Source: an uncultured Clostridia bacterium
GTDB taxonomy: Bacteria; Bacillota_A; Clostridia; TANB77; CAG-508
Length of the DNA stretch: 13,904 nucleotides
Assembly: GCA_944393295.1 (NCBI GenBank)
Contig: CALXZR010000082.1
Coordinates: 1-13,904 of the forward strand
Reading direction: 5' to 3'
The position numbers were made by a program, and so were the translations under genes. Positions 6,651-13,653 of this stretch are shown here, one piece after another. The notes beneath the pieces were generated by a model that worked only from the letters and a program-made list of their open reading frames with translations, did not search any database and had not been told where the DNA came from. How positions within the stretch are numbered: position 1 is the stretch's first letter; each line of letters begins with the position of its first letter.

Positions 6651-8696
6651 GTGGAACAACAAAAGACTAAAAATGGAAAAGATAATGTTATGTCAGCAAT
6701 TTCAAAACCTAAATTTTATCTATGTATAATATTGCTTGACATTATAGCTTTTATTTTCATATATTTTTTAATACCAAGACTACTTAATTTGCCAGATTAT
6801 TCAATGAATTTGGAATTTCAAAAAGAGGCAATTGGTTTTAGTTTTCTACAAATATTTTTAATCGCTTTTATTTTAACTGTTATTGTACAAATAATTACAT
6901 TAAAGGTATTATCAAGAAATATAAATAGATATATAGGTGAATTTTTTCATAGAAAAGAAATAGACTATAAAATTATTTTGCAAGTAAGAAATGATTGCTT
7001 AGATGTGCCATATAAGTTTCTAGTAATACAATGGGGATTTGCGATTTTAATAGGCTTTTTTGCAATAACTTTTTTTACAATATTTGGAAAAAGTTTTATT
7101 GCAAATTTTGATAAAGTAGTATTTTCTTTAATTAGAATAGGTACAATTGTATTGGCTTTTTGGCTATTGCTTACTGTTGCAATTTTAGTAATAACACAAA
7201 ATTATATGCAAAATATTTTAAAACTAACTTACAGACAAACAAAAAAATTTGAAAAAATAGGACACAGAATGGATAATTCGAGTTCTTTAATGCTACAACT
7301 ATTACCTTTAATTTTTTCACTATTAATTTTGTTTGCAGTACTAGCATATGCAAAAACTATTCAAGTAAAATCAGAATCTCTTGCCAATTATTACAAACTG
7401 TATATGGATAATATTAATTTTAAAGAAGGGGAAATAACAAAAGACTCTTTGCTTGCAAAATTAAATACAATACCAATTTTGCAAACGGGAGATGCAGGAT
7501 TTGTAATAGATCCAGACAATAATACTTATACAACGAGTTATACTAGTTCTATAAGTGATTTTACAATAAAATATAGAGATTACTTTTTTGGTAGAAAAGA
7601 ACAAAATCTAGATACAGTAGTAGATTTGACTGAAATTGATGGAATGTTGTATGAATCTTTTGGTATAGATGAGCATTTATATTGTAAGAGAATTTACGAT
7701 AGCAATGGATTACCTTGGTATATTGGTTATAAATTTTCTGTAGCCGATGAAGCTTCAATGAAATTTTATATGAGCTGTATTTTAATTATGTTTTTAGCAT
7801 ATACGGCAATAATATATATATGGTCAAAATCAAATTCCGTTAATGCAAAAAGAATAGCAAGTAATATGGAGGAAATATTAAAAAAGGAAGATTTATCAAA
7901 AGAAAATTATTTGCCAATTTTATCAAATGATGAAATGGGAGATGTTGCATTTTACTATAACCATATTCAAGAAAAACTTGCAAGACAACAAGATATAATG
8001 CTTAAACAAGAACAACTTTCTGTGTTAGGAGAGATGGCTGGTGGAATGGCACACGATATAAATACCCCAATATCAGCTATTAATACAGCAATAACAATGC
8101 TTTCAAAAAAGACAACTGATGAAAGAGAACAAGCCATATTAAAAAATATGCAAATATCTACAGATAGAATTATAAGCATAGTAACAAGTATGAGAAATCA
8201 AGTTAGAAATATGGGTAGTGACGCAAAAGAAAACTTTAGCTTAAATACTATGGCAAGTGACTTAAATGTTATAGTACAAAACGAATTGAAAAAATCAGGA
8301 TGTACTTTTACAATTGATATAAAAGAAGAAATTTCAATATATGGGGAAAGAACAAAACTTGGACAAGTTTTAACTAATTTAGTAGTAAATGGTATTCAAG
8401 CATATAGTTCAAATGGTAAAAAAGGAAATGTAACTTTATTTGCAAAAATGGAAAATCCAGAAACCTGTTTAATTGAAATTATTGATGAGGCGGGTGGAAT
8501 TCCAGAAAAAGTACAACCATATATTTTTAATAATATAATGACTACAAAAGGTTCAAAAGGAACTGGACTAGGATTGTATTTGGCTGCTACTGTAATTAAA
8601 GGTGTATATGAAGGCTCAATTGATTTTGAAACAGAAGTCGGAAAAGGAACAAAATTTATTATAAAATTACCAATGAAAAGGGAGGATAAAAAATAA
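6651..8696 (+). CDS. Six-transmembrane sensor histidine kinase
   Basis: 681 residues. The GTG start is chosen because AAAGGA (6637-6642) lies 8 nt before it; the next in-frame ATG, residue 14, has no such site. Predicted membrane helices lie at about 22-43, 62-85, 122-146, 158-182, 213-234 and 371-391; the loops at 86-121 and 183-212 are basic, which fits a cytoplasmic N-terminus. Residues 235-370 form the only large outside loop. Its GFVIDPDNNTY and WYIGYKFS segments resemble a Cache/PAS-like sensor, but I cannot assign a ligand. A HAMP-like linker follows the last helix. The HisKA motif LGEMAGGMAHDINTP carries the phosphoacceptor H468. The ATPase core has the N box NLVVNGIQAY (N580), DEAGGIP (D612) and GTGLGL (637-642). 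All catalytic motifs are intact, so it should autophosphorylate. Its stop overlaps the response regulator start by one base. Signal and target are unknown. Confidence 0.93.
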   Translation: MEQQKTKNGKDNVMSAISKPKFYLCIILLDIIAFIFIYFLIPRLLNLPDYSMNLEFQKEAIGFSFLQIFLIAFILTVIVQIITLKVLSRNINRYIGEFFHRKEIDYKIILQVRNDCLDVPYKFLVIQWGFAILIGFFAITFFTIFGKSFIANFDKVVFSLIRIGTIVLAFWLLLTVAILVITQNYMQNILKLTYRQTKKFEKIGHRMDNSSSLMLQLLPLIFSLLILFAVLAYAKTIQVKSESLANYYKLYMDNINFKEGEITKDSLLAKLNTIPILQTGDAGFVIDPDNNTYTTSYTSSISDFTIKYRDYFFGRKEQNLDTVVDLTEIDGMLYESFGIDEHLYCKRIYDSNGLPWYIGYKFSVADEASMKFYMSCILIMFLAYTAIIYIWSKSNSVNAKRIASNMEEILKKEDLSKENYLPILSNDEMGDVAFYYNHIQEKLARQQDIMLKQEQLSVLGEMAGGMAHDINTPISAINTAITMLSKKTTDEREQAILKNMQISTDRIISIVTSMRNQVRNMGSDAKENFSLNTMASDLNVIVQNELKKSGCTFTIDIKEEISIYGERTKLGQVLTNLVVNGIQAYSSNGKKGNVTLFAKMENPETCLIEIIDEAGGIPEKVQPYIFNNIMTTKGSKGTGLGLYLAATVIKGVYEGSIDFETEVGKGTKFIIKLPMKREDKK

Positions 8697-9706
8697 TGAG
8701 TATTGAAAATGAAGCTGCAAATATCAACATTGTATTAGTTGATGATGATGTAAACTATCTAGAAATGACAAAGATGTACTTAGAAGATAATGGTATGAAA
8801 ATTACTACTTTTTCAAATCCTGTAGAGGCTCTAGATGTTTGTAAAAAGAAAAAGATAGACATAGTTTTACTTGACTATTTTATGCCAGAAATGACAGGTG
8901 AAGAATTTGTTAAAGAGCTAAGAAAGGTGAACAATAAAACCTTAATAATCTTGCAAACAGGTTTTGCAGAAAAGAAGCCACCGATAGAAATGCTTACAAA
9001 TTTAGATATTCAAGGCTATTATGATAAAACAAAAGAAATTGATGAATTGTTATTGCTAACTTTATCTGCAATTAAAACAATAAAATTAATGAAATTAAAT
9101 CAAAAACAAGAAATAAAAATTGACTTATTAAATTATAAAAAACAATTCTTAGGTGACTTAATAGTAGGATTAGTAAATGAAGCAAAAGACCAATTATTTG
9201 CAATAAGCATTGCAAATAAAACTATAGAAGAAGAATCTAATTTATTTAAAGAAGAAAATGGAGTAATAAATAGAGCAAACAATAAACTTGGCGAATTGTT
9301 TGAAACAATTAATTTCGAAAGCATTGAAGTTGCAACAGCTGGAGAATTAATAAATGCAATAAACATCTTGTTAAAAAATAAGAAGAATTCAGAAGGTATT
9401 ACTTTAAAATATGATATTGGTGTAGATGAGATGGAAAAAATAATCTTTTCTACAGGAATAGATACTTTAATATATGTTGTTGTAGAAACTGTAAATTATT
9501 TCTTAAAGAAGGGAATAAAAGATGTAGATATTACTTTTGATGAAGAAGATGATAGATGCTATTTGAAGATTTTAAATTCAACAACTTATACAAAAGATTT
9601 TATTAAAACTATAGTTTTAATCTTATCTGGAAATGATGCTGTAGGAATAGATATAAAAGATGGAAAAATTACTTTATCAGTTCCTAGAAAAGGAAGTGAA
9701 GAGTAG
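8696..9706 (+). CDS. Response regulator with a degenerate histidine-kinase-like output domain
   Basis: 336 residues; GGGAGG (8680-8685) lies 10 nt before the ATG, which overlaps the kinase stop (ATAATG). The receiver domain (about 10-125) is complete: acidic D16-D18, phosphoacceptor D60 in LLDYFMPEMTG, T88 and K111. The rest is not a recognised DNA-binding or enzymatic output. Its segment LGDLIVGLVNEAKDQLFAI (152-170) aligns with the kinase dimerisation motif LGEMAGGMAHDINTPISAI of its own partner, with N161 where the phosphoacceptor histidine should be. Residues 205-335 follow the order of a kinase ATPase domain: TLIYVVVETVNYFL in place of the N box (E264 for the asparagine), VDITF and YLKILNST (N294 where the ATP-binding aspartate should be), and no GTGLGL loop. 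I infer a pseudo-kinase that may pair with the kinase or another partner rather than act on DNA. The receiver is certain; the pseudo-kinase reading is likely but needs a structural check. Confidence 0.92.
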   Translation: MSIENEAANINIVLVDDDVNYLEMTKMYLEDNGMKITTFSNPVEALDVCKKKKIDIVLLDYFMPEMTGEEFVKELRKVNNKTLIILQTGFAEKKPPIEMLTNLDIQGYYDKTKEIDELLLLTLSAIKTIKLMKLNQKQEIKIDLLNYKKQFLGDLIVGLVNEAKDQLFAISIANKTIEEESNLFKEENGVINRANNKLGELFETINFESIEVATAGELINAINILLKNKKNSEGITLKYDIGVDEMEKIIFSTGIDTLIYVVVETVNYFLKKGIKDVDITFDEEDDRCYLKILNSTTYTKDFIKTIVLILSGNDAVGIDIKDGKITLSVPRKGSEE

Positions 9707-9744
9707 ATATACTAAAGTAAAATAATCTTATTAAAATAGTATAT
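9707..9744. repeat. Inverted repeat after the response regulator gene
   Basis: ATATACTA (9707-9714) and TAGTATAT (9737-9744) are perfect 8-nt inverted arms with a 22-nt spacer that itself holds AATAA-TC-TTATT. The right arm overlaps a possible -10 box TATAAA (9742-9747), for which I see no good -35. It has no U tract, so it is not a clear terminator. It could be an operator or chance. Confidence 0.3.
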
Positions 9745-9770
9745 AAAATGTACAAATAGGGGATAAAATT

Positions 9771-10715
9771 ATGAAAAAAAGAAATATGGTAACCCAAAAG
9801 CCAATAATGAAAACAAAAACAGTAGTGTTTTTAATTGTTATATTAATTATTGCAGCTATTTTAGGAATTTATAAGTTTGATAGAGATTATCAAAAAGAAC
9901 AAGAAAACCCACCTATATTATATGCTTATGATGAAAAGGGAAATAAGATAGAGTTATTACCAATTGAATATTCTTGGGAATATAAAGGAGAAACAAAAAC
10001 ATATAAAGATGATGAGTGGTTAAACAGAGACTATTCTAATGTGGAAACTGTTTATTTAGATAGTAAATTAAGAGATACTGGAAAATATCTTCAAACAGAG
10101 AAAAAATATAAAATAAATAGTGTGTATCAGGAAAGATATAAATGGAATGGTACGCAATATCAAAATGTAGGCGGAGGAACTGCTGGACCTGAATATGATG
10201 ATAATACCAAAATAAATGGGGATGCAATGTCTTCTGAATCTGGAAGCTTTTTAATTAAGTACTATGTGCAATATAAAAAGCAAGGATATGTAACTTATAT
10301 TCAAAAAGTAACAATTCTAGATACAAATAGTATGAAAGCTTCAGCAGAGTATATGAATATAAATTTGGAAAATATAGAAAGAATAAATGAATTAGTAGGA
10401 AAATTAGAAATAAAAGAGTTATTAAAATCAGTAAAGGTAGAAAATAATAATTTAGTAATTGAATATGAATATTATCCAATAGAAGACATTTTAATAAGTA
10501 ATAATGCAATTTTATTTGCTTGTATAGATAATTTAGAAAATATAGTATATACAGCAACTAATAAAAAGACTTTTTATACAGAAAAGGTCGAAAACCAATA
10601 TCAAACTATATATGATGAAAATAGGGAAAATTTTACTATAAACAAAAATGATTTTGTAAACTATACTGGAATTGATATATCTGATTTGCAAGAATATATA
10701 AGGAAAGAGGTGTAG
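9771..10715 (+). CDS. Membrane-anchored extracytoplasmic protein, function unknown
   Basis: 314 residues; AGGGGA (9758-9763) lies 7 nt before the ATG. A basic N-terminus is followed by one helix at about 17-36 (TVVFLIVILIIAAILGIYKF), with no lipobox cysteine after it, so this is an uncleaved anchor with the remainder outside. That part is rich in Y, E, K and N. It begins with a segment like a small beta domain (LYAYDEKGNKIELLP, then YSWEYKGETKTY) and has a glycine-rich stretch near 129-140. I do not recognise a family. The stop is 3 nt before the next gene start, so the two form an operon. There is no convincing terminator between the response regulator and this gene, so it may be transcribed with the two-component genes, perhaps as their target or sensor partner; that is only inference from position. 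Confidence 0.88.
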   Translation: MKKRNMVTQKPIMKTKTVVFLIVILIIAAILGIYKFDRDYQKEQENPPILYAYDEKGNKIELLPIEYSWEYKGETKTYKDDEWLNRDYSNVETVYLDSKLRDTGKYLQTEKKYKINSVYQERYKWNGTQYQNVGGGTAGPEYDDNTKINGDAMSSESGSFLIKYYVQYKKQGYVTYIQKVTILDTNSMKASAEYMNINLENIERINELVGKLEIKELLKSVKVENNNLVIEYEYYPIEDILISNNAILFACIDNLENIVYTATNKKTFYTEKVENQYQTIYDENRENFTINKNDFVNYTGIDISDLQEYIRKEV

Positions 10716-10718
10716 CAC

Positions 10719-11429
10719 ATGAAAAAAATAGGAAAAGCAATTTTATTTGTTTTAATAGCAAGTTTAGTGCTATTTATCTCTTACAAATTATTTTATTATT
10801 ATTATGCAATGAATATTTATAATAAAGTAATTGCAAACACGGAAAATGATTATGAAGCTACTGTTACAATTGTAGATAATGATAATAATAGCTATTCTGA
10901 AATGAATTATTTAAAAAATGAAAATTATGTAAAAGTTCAAAGAAATGATAATGGAGTTAAAAGTAATGAAACTTTTCAAGACTTAAAAAATAATACAGAA
11001 GTAACCATATTTGATAATACAGCAAACAACTCAGAAAAAAATGCAAATATGACTATAGGATATTTCTTTGATGGAAATGTATTTTATTTATTTGATTATA
11101 AATTTGATGAAATTTATAAAAATGAAAAAAATATTATTAAAAAGATAAAATATTATATTAATGCTGTTGCAACCGCTTCACCAACAATAATAAAAACAGT
11201 ACAATACGAAGGTAAAGAGTGCTATACTTTAGTATATAAATATGACTCAAACTTTGAAGAAATTTATTATATTGAAAAAAATACATATTTGCCAGTTGCA
11301 TATGTAGATAAACCTAATCAAAATACGACAACATATAATATTAATTTTAGAGAAGTTACAGATGAAGAAATAAATTACCCAGATTTGTCTGAGTATTATA
11401 CATCAGTTTTATATAATTGGAATTATTAA
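10719..11429 (+). CDS. Membrane-anchored protein with LolA-like extracytoplasmic domain (tentative)
   Basis: 236 residues; AAGAGG (10705-10710) lies 8 nt before the ATG, 3 nt after the previous stop. One helix at about 7-28, then an outside domain. The domain alternates short beta-type segments: NYLKNENYVKV, NTEVTIFDN, YEGKECYTLVYKY, EEIYYIEKNTYLPVAYVD, then an ending DEEINYPDLSEYY. This pattern (strand, E-G-K, strand, then Y-I-E-K-x-T-x-x-P) is like LolA-fold proteins common around clostridial sigma factors, and it recurs in the proteins encoded at 12004 and 12890. A terminator separates it from the ECF operon, so it is not in the same transcript. Family assignment is by eye. Function could be envelope sensing or lipid/lipoprotein binding. 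Confidence 0.88.
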   Translation: MKKIGKAILFVLIASLVLFISYKLFYYYYAMNIYNKVIANTENDYEATVTIVDNDNNSYSEMNYLKNENYVKVQRNDNGVKSNETFQDLKNNTEVTIFDNTANNSEKNANMTIGYFFDGNVFYLFDYKFDEIYKNEKNIIKKIKYYINAVATASPTIIKTVQYEGKECYTLVYKYDSNFEEIYYIEKNTYLPVAYVDKPNQNTTTYNINFREVTDEEINYPDLSEYYTSVLYNWNY

Positions 11430-11437
11430 TAATTAGT

Positions 11438-11468
11438 ATAGACTGCAAGAAAATTGCAGTCTATTTTT
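11438..11468 (+). terminator. Rho-independent terminator before the ECF operon
   Basis: ATAGACTGCAA (11438-11448) pairs with TTGCAGTCTAT (11454-11464) around GAAAA, and the transcript then continues in U to 11468. It begins 9 nt after the stop of the preceding gene. Confidence 0.9.
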
Positions 11469-11479
11469 GTGAGATATTT

Positions 11480-11505
11480 TGTAACAAACTACTTTGCAAA
11501 ACGTC
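11480..11505 (+). promoter_or_regulatory. ECF-type sigma factor promoter (probable autoregulation)
   Basis: TGTAAC (11480-11485), a spacer of 16 nt, and CGTC (11502-11505) match the known Bacillus/Clostridium ECF pattern (AAC in the -35, CGTC or CGAC in the -10 at 16-17 nt). It lies directly before the sigma gene, with a leader of about 15 nt and AAGGAG (11514-11519). I saw no other copy of this pair of elements in front of a gene in the window. That the sigma factor encoded next reads this promoter is inference. Confidence 0.75.
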
Positions 11506-11525
11506 TAATATAAAAGGAGCAAATT

Positions 11526-12020
11526 ATGTACGATATAGAAAAAGTGTATAAAGAGCATTATAAAATTGTATATAAATATCTAATGTGTTTAACAAATAAT
11601 GCAGATTTATCAGAGGAATTAACACAAGAAACTTTTTATAAAATGATTAAAAAAATACATACCTACAAAGGAAATTCTAAAATTTCAGTATGGCTTTGTG
11701 AAATTGCTAAAAATTTATATTTTGATGAGTTGAGAAAAAATAAAAGAAGAAAAAAAGTAGAGTTAGATTTTAATAATATACAATCAGATTCAAACTTAGA
11801 AGAAGATTATATTGAAAAAGAAGAAACAGAAAATTTATCAAAAGAAATTGCAAAATTAGATGAAGATATAAAAAGAGTTATCTTTTTAAGATTGAATAGT
11901 GATATGTCTTTTAAAGAAATTGGGCAAGTATTAGGTAAAACAGAGACATGGGCTAGAGTTAATTTTTATAGAGGAAAACAAAAAGTAAAGGAGGGGAAAG
12001 AAAATGAAAAAAGATTGTAA
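11526..12020 (+). CDS. ECF-family RNA polymerase sigma factor
   Basis: 164 residues, normal for an ECF factor containing only regions 2 and 4. Region 2 (about 5-71) has DLSEELTQETFYKM, the family D-x-x-x-E-x-x-Q-E-x-F core, and WLCEIAKNLYFDELRK for -10 recognition. A charged linker (75-105) follows. Region 4 (about 110-155) has the helix-turn-helix MSFKEIGQVLGKTETWARV for -35 recognition and ends FYRGKQKVKE. It directs RNA polymerase to a small envelope-related regulon. The gene's last 17 nt overlap the anti-sigma gene, typical of translational coupling. The promoter at 11480 fits an ECF factor, so positive autoregulation is likely. The nearest functional type is uncertain (SigV/SigM/CsfV-like group); I do not give a symbol. 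Confidence 0.95.
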   Translation: MYDIEKVYKEHYKIVYKYLMCLTNNADLSEELTQETFYKMIKKIHTYKGNSKISVWLCEIAKNLYFDELRKNKRRKKVELDFNNIQSDSNLEEDYIEKEETENLSKEIAKLDEDIKRVIFLRLNSDMSFKEIGQVLGKTETWARVNFYRGKQKVKEGKENEKRL

Positions 12021-12861
12021 AATTGTTCAAGATTTATTACCAGCATATATAGATAATGTGCTTTCAGAGGAAACAAAGTTATATGTTGAAGAACATTTAA
12101 AAAGTTGTGATGAATGCAAAAAAGTATATGATGAAATGAACTTTGACCTTCAAAAAGAAGATGTAAAAAATACAGAAATTGTAAAAACAATAAAAAAATA
12201 CAAAAGAAAAATTGTTACTTTAAAAGTTTTTGTAATAATTGTTATTTTGGCAATAATTATTACAATTACAAGTATAATAGGTTTTAGATTTTATGTAGTA
12301 AAAAATACTTTAATAAAAAATATTAATTATGATGTTTCTGGAAACTTTAGAATAGAAGAATATGAAGAATCTATTGAAAGATATGATATTCATACAACTA
12401 CATATTATGGTGAAGGAAAAATGAAAAAAGTTAGAGGAGATGAAGTGCTAGAATATTGGGAAGGTTCAGAGCATTACTATATAGATAATGAAAATAAAAC
12501 TTATTATATAGTAAATGAAAATATAAGTGAAAATGACGATATATATATACCTATTTTAGTAGTTGAGGGAATGGAAAAGTTAATTAAAGATAATCAGATT
12601 AGTAATATAGAAATTTTAAAGTTTATTTTAAATAAAGATGTAACTATACAAAAGGAAGGCTTTAGAGCAAAAGAATATTATGTAATTAAAAATATGCTAA
12701 ATGGAGAAAGAGTTTACTTTGATAAAGATACTTTTTGGGCAGATAAAGTAGAAACTAGAAGTGCATTTGGAACTAAAGAATATAGAGTTTTAACAAGTTC
12801 TGTAAGCTGGTATGAAGTAACAAAACCAGATTTAACAAATTATACATTAGTAGAGAAATAG
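12004..12861 (+). CDS. Zinc-finger (ZAS) membrane anti-sigma factor
   Basis: 285 residues. AAGGAGGGG (11988-11996) lies 7 nt before the ATG, inside the sigma gene. The first 50 residues form a ZAS domain: C5, then H31-x3-C35-x2-C38 (EEHLKSCDECKK), with the usual LLPAYIDNVLSEE helix. This domain binds the ECF factor in the cytoplasm. One membrane helix lies at about 71-94. The outside domain (95-285) has beta-type segments, a DNENKTYYIVNE segment and VYFDKDTFWADKVE, and ends KPDLTNY. It resembles the domains encoded at 10719 and 12890. It presumably holds sigma at the membrane and releases it when the outside part senses stress; whether release is by proteolysis or by conformational change cannot be told. 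Confidence 0.93.
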   Translation: MKKDCKIVQDLLPAYIDNVLSEETKLYVEEHLKSCDECKKVYDEMNFDLQKEDVKNTEIVKTIKKYKRKIVTLKVFVIIVILAIIITITSIIGFRFYVVKNTLIKNINYDVSGNFRIEEYEESIERYDIHTTTYYGEGKMKKVRGDEVLEYWEGSEHYYIDNENKTYYIVNENISENDDIYIPILVVEGMEKLIKDNQISNIEILKFILNKDVTIQKEGFRAKEYYVIKNMLNGERVYFDKDTFWADKVETRSAFGTKEYRVLTSSVSWYEVTKPDLTNYTLVEK

Positions 12862-12889
12862 TAAATCGCTAGTAGAAAGGTGGGATTTT

Positions 12890-13573
12890 ATGGAAAATAG
12901 AGAAGAAGAATTAAAAACGCTAAAACAAAAATACAAAAAAATGAAATTAGCAATATTTTTAGTAATTATTCTTGTAATATTGGGCTTTGTTATTAATCTA
13001 TTATATACAAGTATTGTTACTCAAAAAATTTTTAAAGCAAATTATTCAGTAGATATAGGAAATAATTATAAGATTACATATTTTTATAATGGTGAAGTAA
13101 ATAGAATTACATATTGTAAAGATAATAGAATTAAAAATACGCATCTTTCTGGAGATATTGCAATGATGTTTTGTGAAGGAAAACAGTATTTTGTAAATTT
13201 TAAAGATAAAGAATATTTAGTTATAGAAAATAATGAAATAGATTTATCAAATACTAAAGTTGACTTTATAGAATATATAATGATAGAAGATGAATATATA
13301 AATTCATTAAGTAAAATAATTAAAATGGTATTAGAATTAAATTTTAAAATAAAAACAGAAAAAGACGAGAATCAAAAAGAATATCTTACTTTAGAAATGA
13401 AAGATTATGCAATAAAGTTATGGGTAAATAAAGAAACAAATTTAGTAGAAAAACAGGTAAGTAACGGATCTACTCAAGAAATAAAGATAGAAAAAGATGT
13501 TGTAAAAGATGAAGATCTATTATCTCCAGAAGAATTAGGATTTTCAGAAGTTTCAATTGAAGATTTTAAATAA
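12890..13573 (+). CDS. Membrane-anchored protein related to the anti-sigma outer domain
   Basis: 227 residues, third gene of the ECF operon, 28 nt after the anti-sigma stop, with AAAGGTGGGA before the ATG. A basic, coil-prone N-terminus (1-19) is followed by one helix at about 20-40. The outside domain has FKDKEYLVIENNE, LNFKIKTEKDE, EYLTLEMKDYAIKLWVNK and NLVEKQVSNG, in the same order as DNENKTYYIVNEN, LNKDVTIQKEG, KEYYVIKNMLNGERVYFDK and WADKVETRSA of the anti-sigma protein. There is no ZAS domain, so it looks like the anti-sigma factor's outer domain on its own anchor. It could modulate signalling or be a target of the sigma factor. Length and function of the family are unknown to me. The terminator at 13599 closes the operon. 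Confidence 0.88.
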   Translation: MENREEELKTLKQKYKKMKLAIFLVIILVILGFVINLLYTSIVTQKIFKANYSVDIGNNYKITYFYNGEVNRITYCKDNRIKNTHLSGDIAMMFCEGKQYFVNFKDKEYLVIENNEIDLSNTKVDFIEYIMIEDEYINSLSKIIKMVLELNFKIKTEKDENQKEYLTLEMKDYAIKLWVNKETNLVEKQVSNGSTQEIKIEKDVVKDEDLLSPEELGFSEVSIEDFK

Positions 13574-13598
13574 TTAATAAAGTTTTTAGATAATACAT

Positions 13599-13627
13599 AA
13601 AAAACCAGTTGTAGAAACTGGTTTTTT
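13599..13627 (+). terminator. Rho-independent terminator of the ECF operon
   Basis: AAAAAACCAGTT (13599-13610) pairs with AACTGGTTTTTT (13616-13627) around GTAGA. The U tract is inside the descending arm. It overlaps the next promoter. Confidence 0.88.
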
Positions 13628-13637
13628 GTGTTATAAT
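13609..13637 (+). promoter_or_regulatory. Promoter of ssrA, overlapping the terminator hairpin
   Basis: A perfect TATAAT (13632-13637) with an extended TG (TGT directly before it), and a weak -35 TTGTAG (13609-13614) at 17 nt spacing, in the terminator loop. The RNA would begin at about 13644-13654. Confidence 0.75.
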
Positions 13638-13653
13638 ACTAAATGCAATATAT

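Noticed and set aside
8422..8434. TGTAAC-like site within the kinase gene as another ECF promoter
   Set aside because: No CGTC or CGAC at 16-17 nt and it lies inside coding sequence.
9742..9747. TATAAA as promoter of the 9771 gene
   Set aside because: No acceptable -35 at 16-18 nt upstream; kept only as a possibility in the inverted-repeat entry.
10255..10557. - strand frame rich in L and Y opposite the 9771 gene
   Set aside because: Antisense shadow; composition follows from AT-rich codons, no start signal.
13609..13627. Hairpin before tmRNA as a regulatory element of ssrA
   Set aside because: It lies upstream of the tmRNA 5' end and has the form of a plain terminator for the preceding operon.
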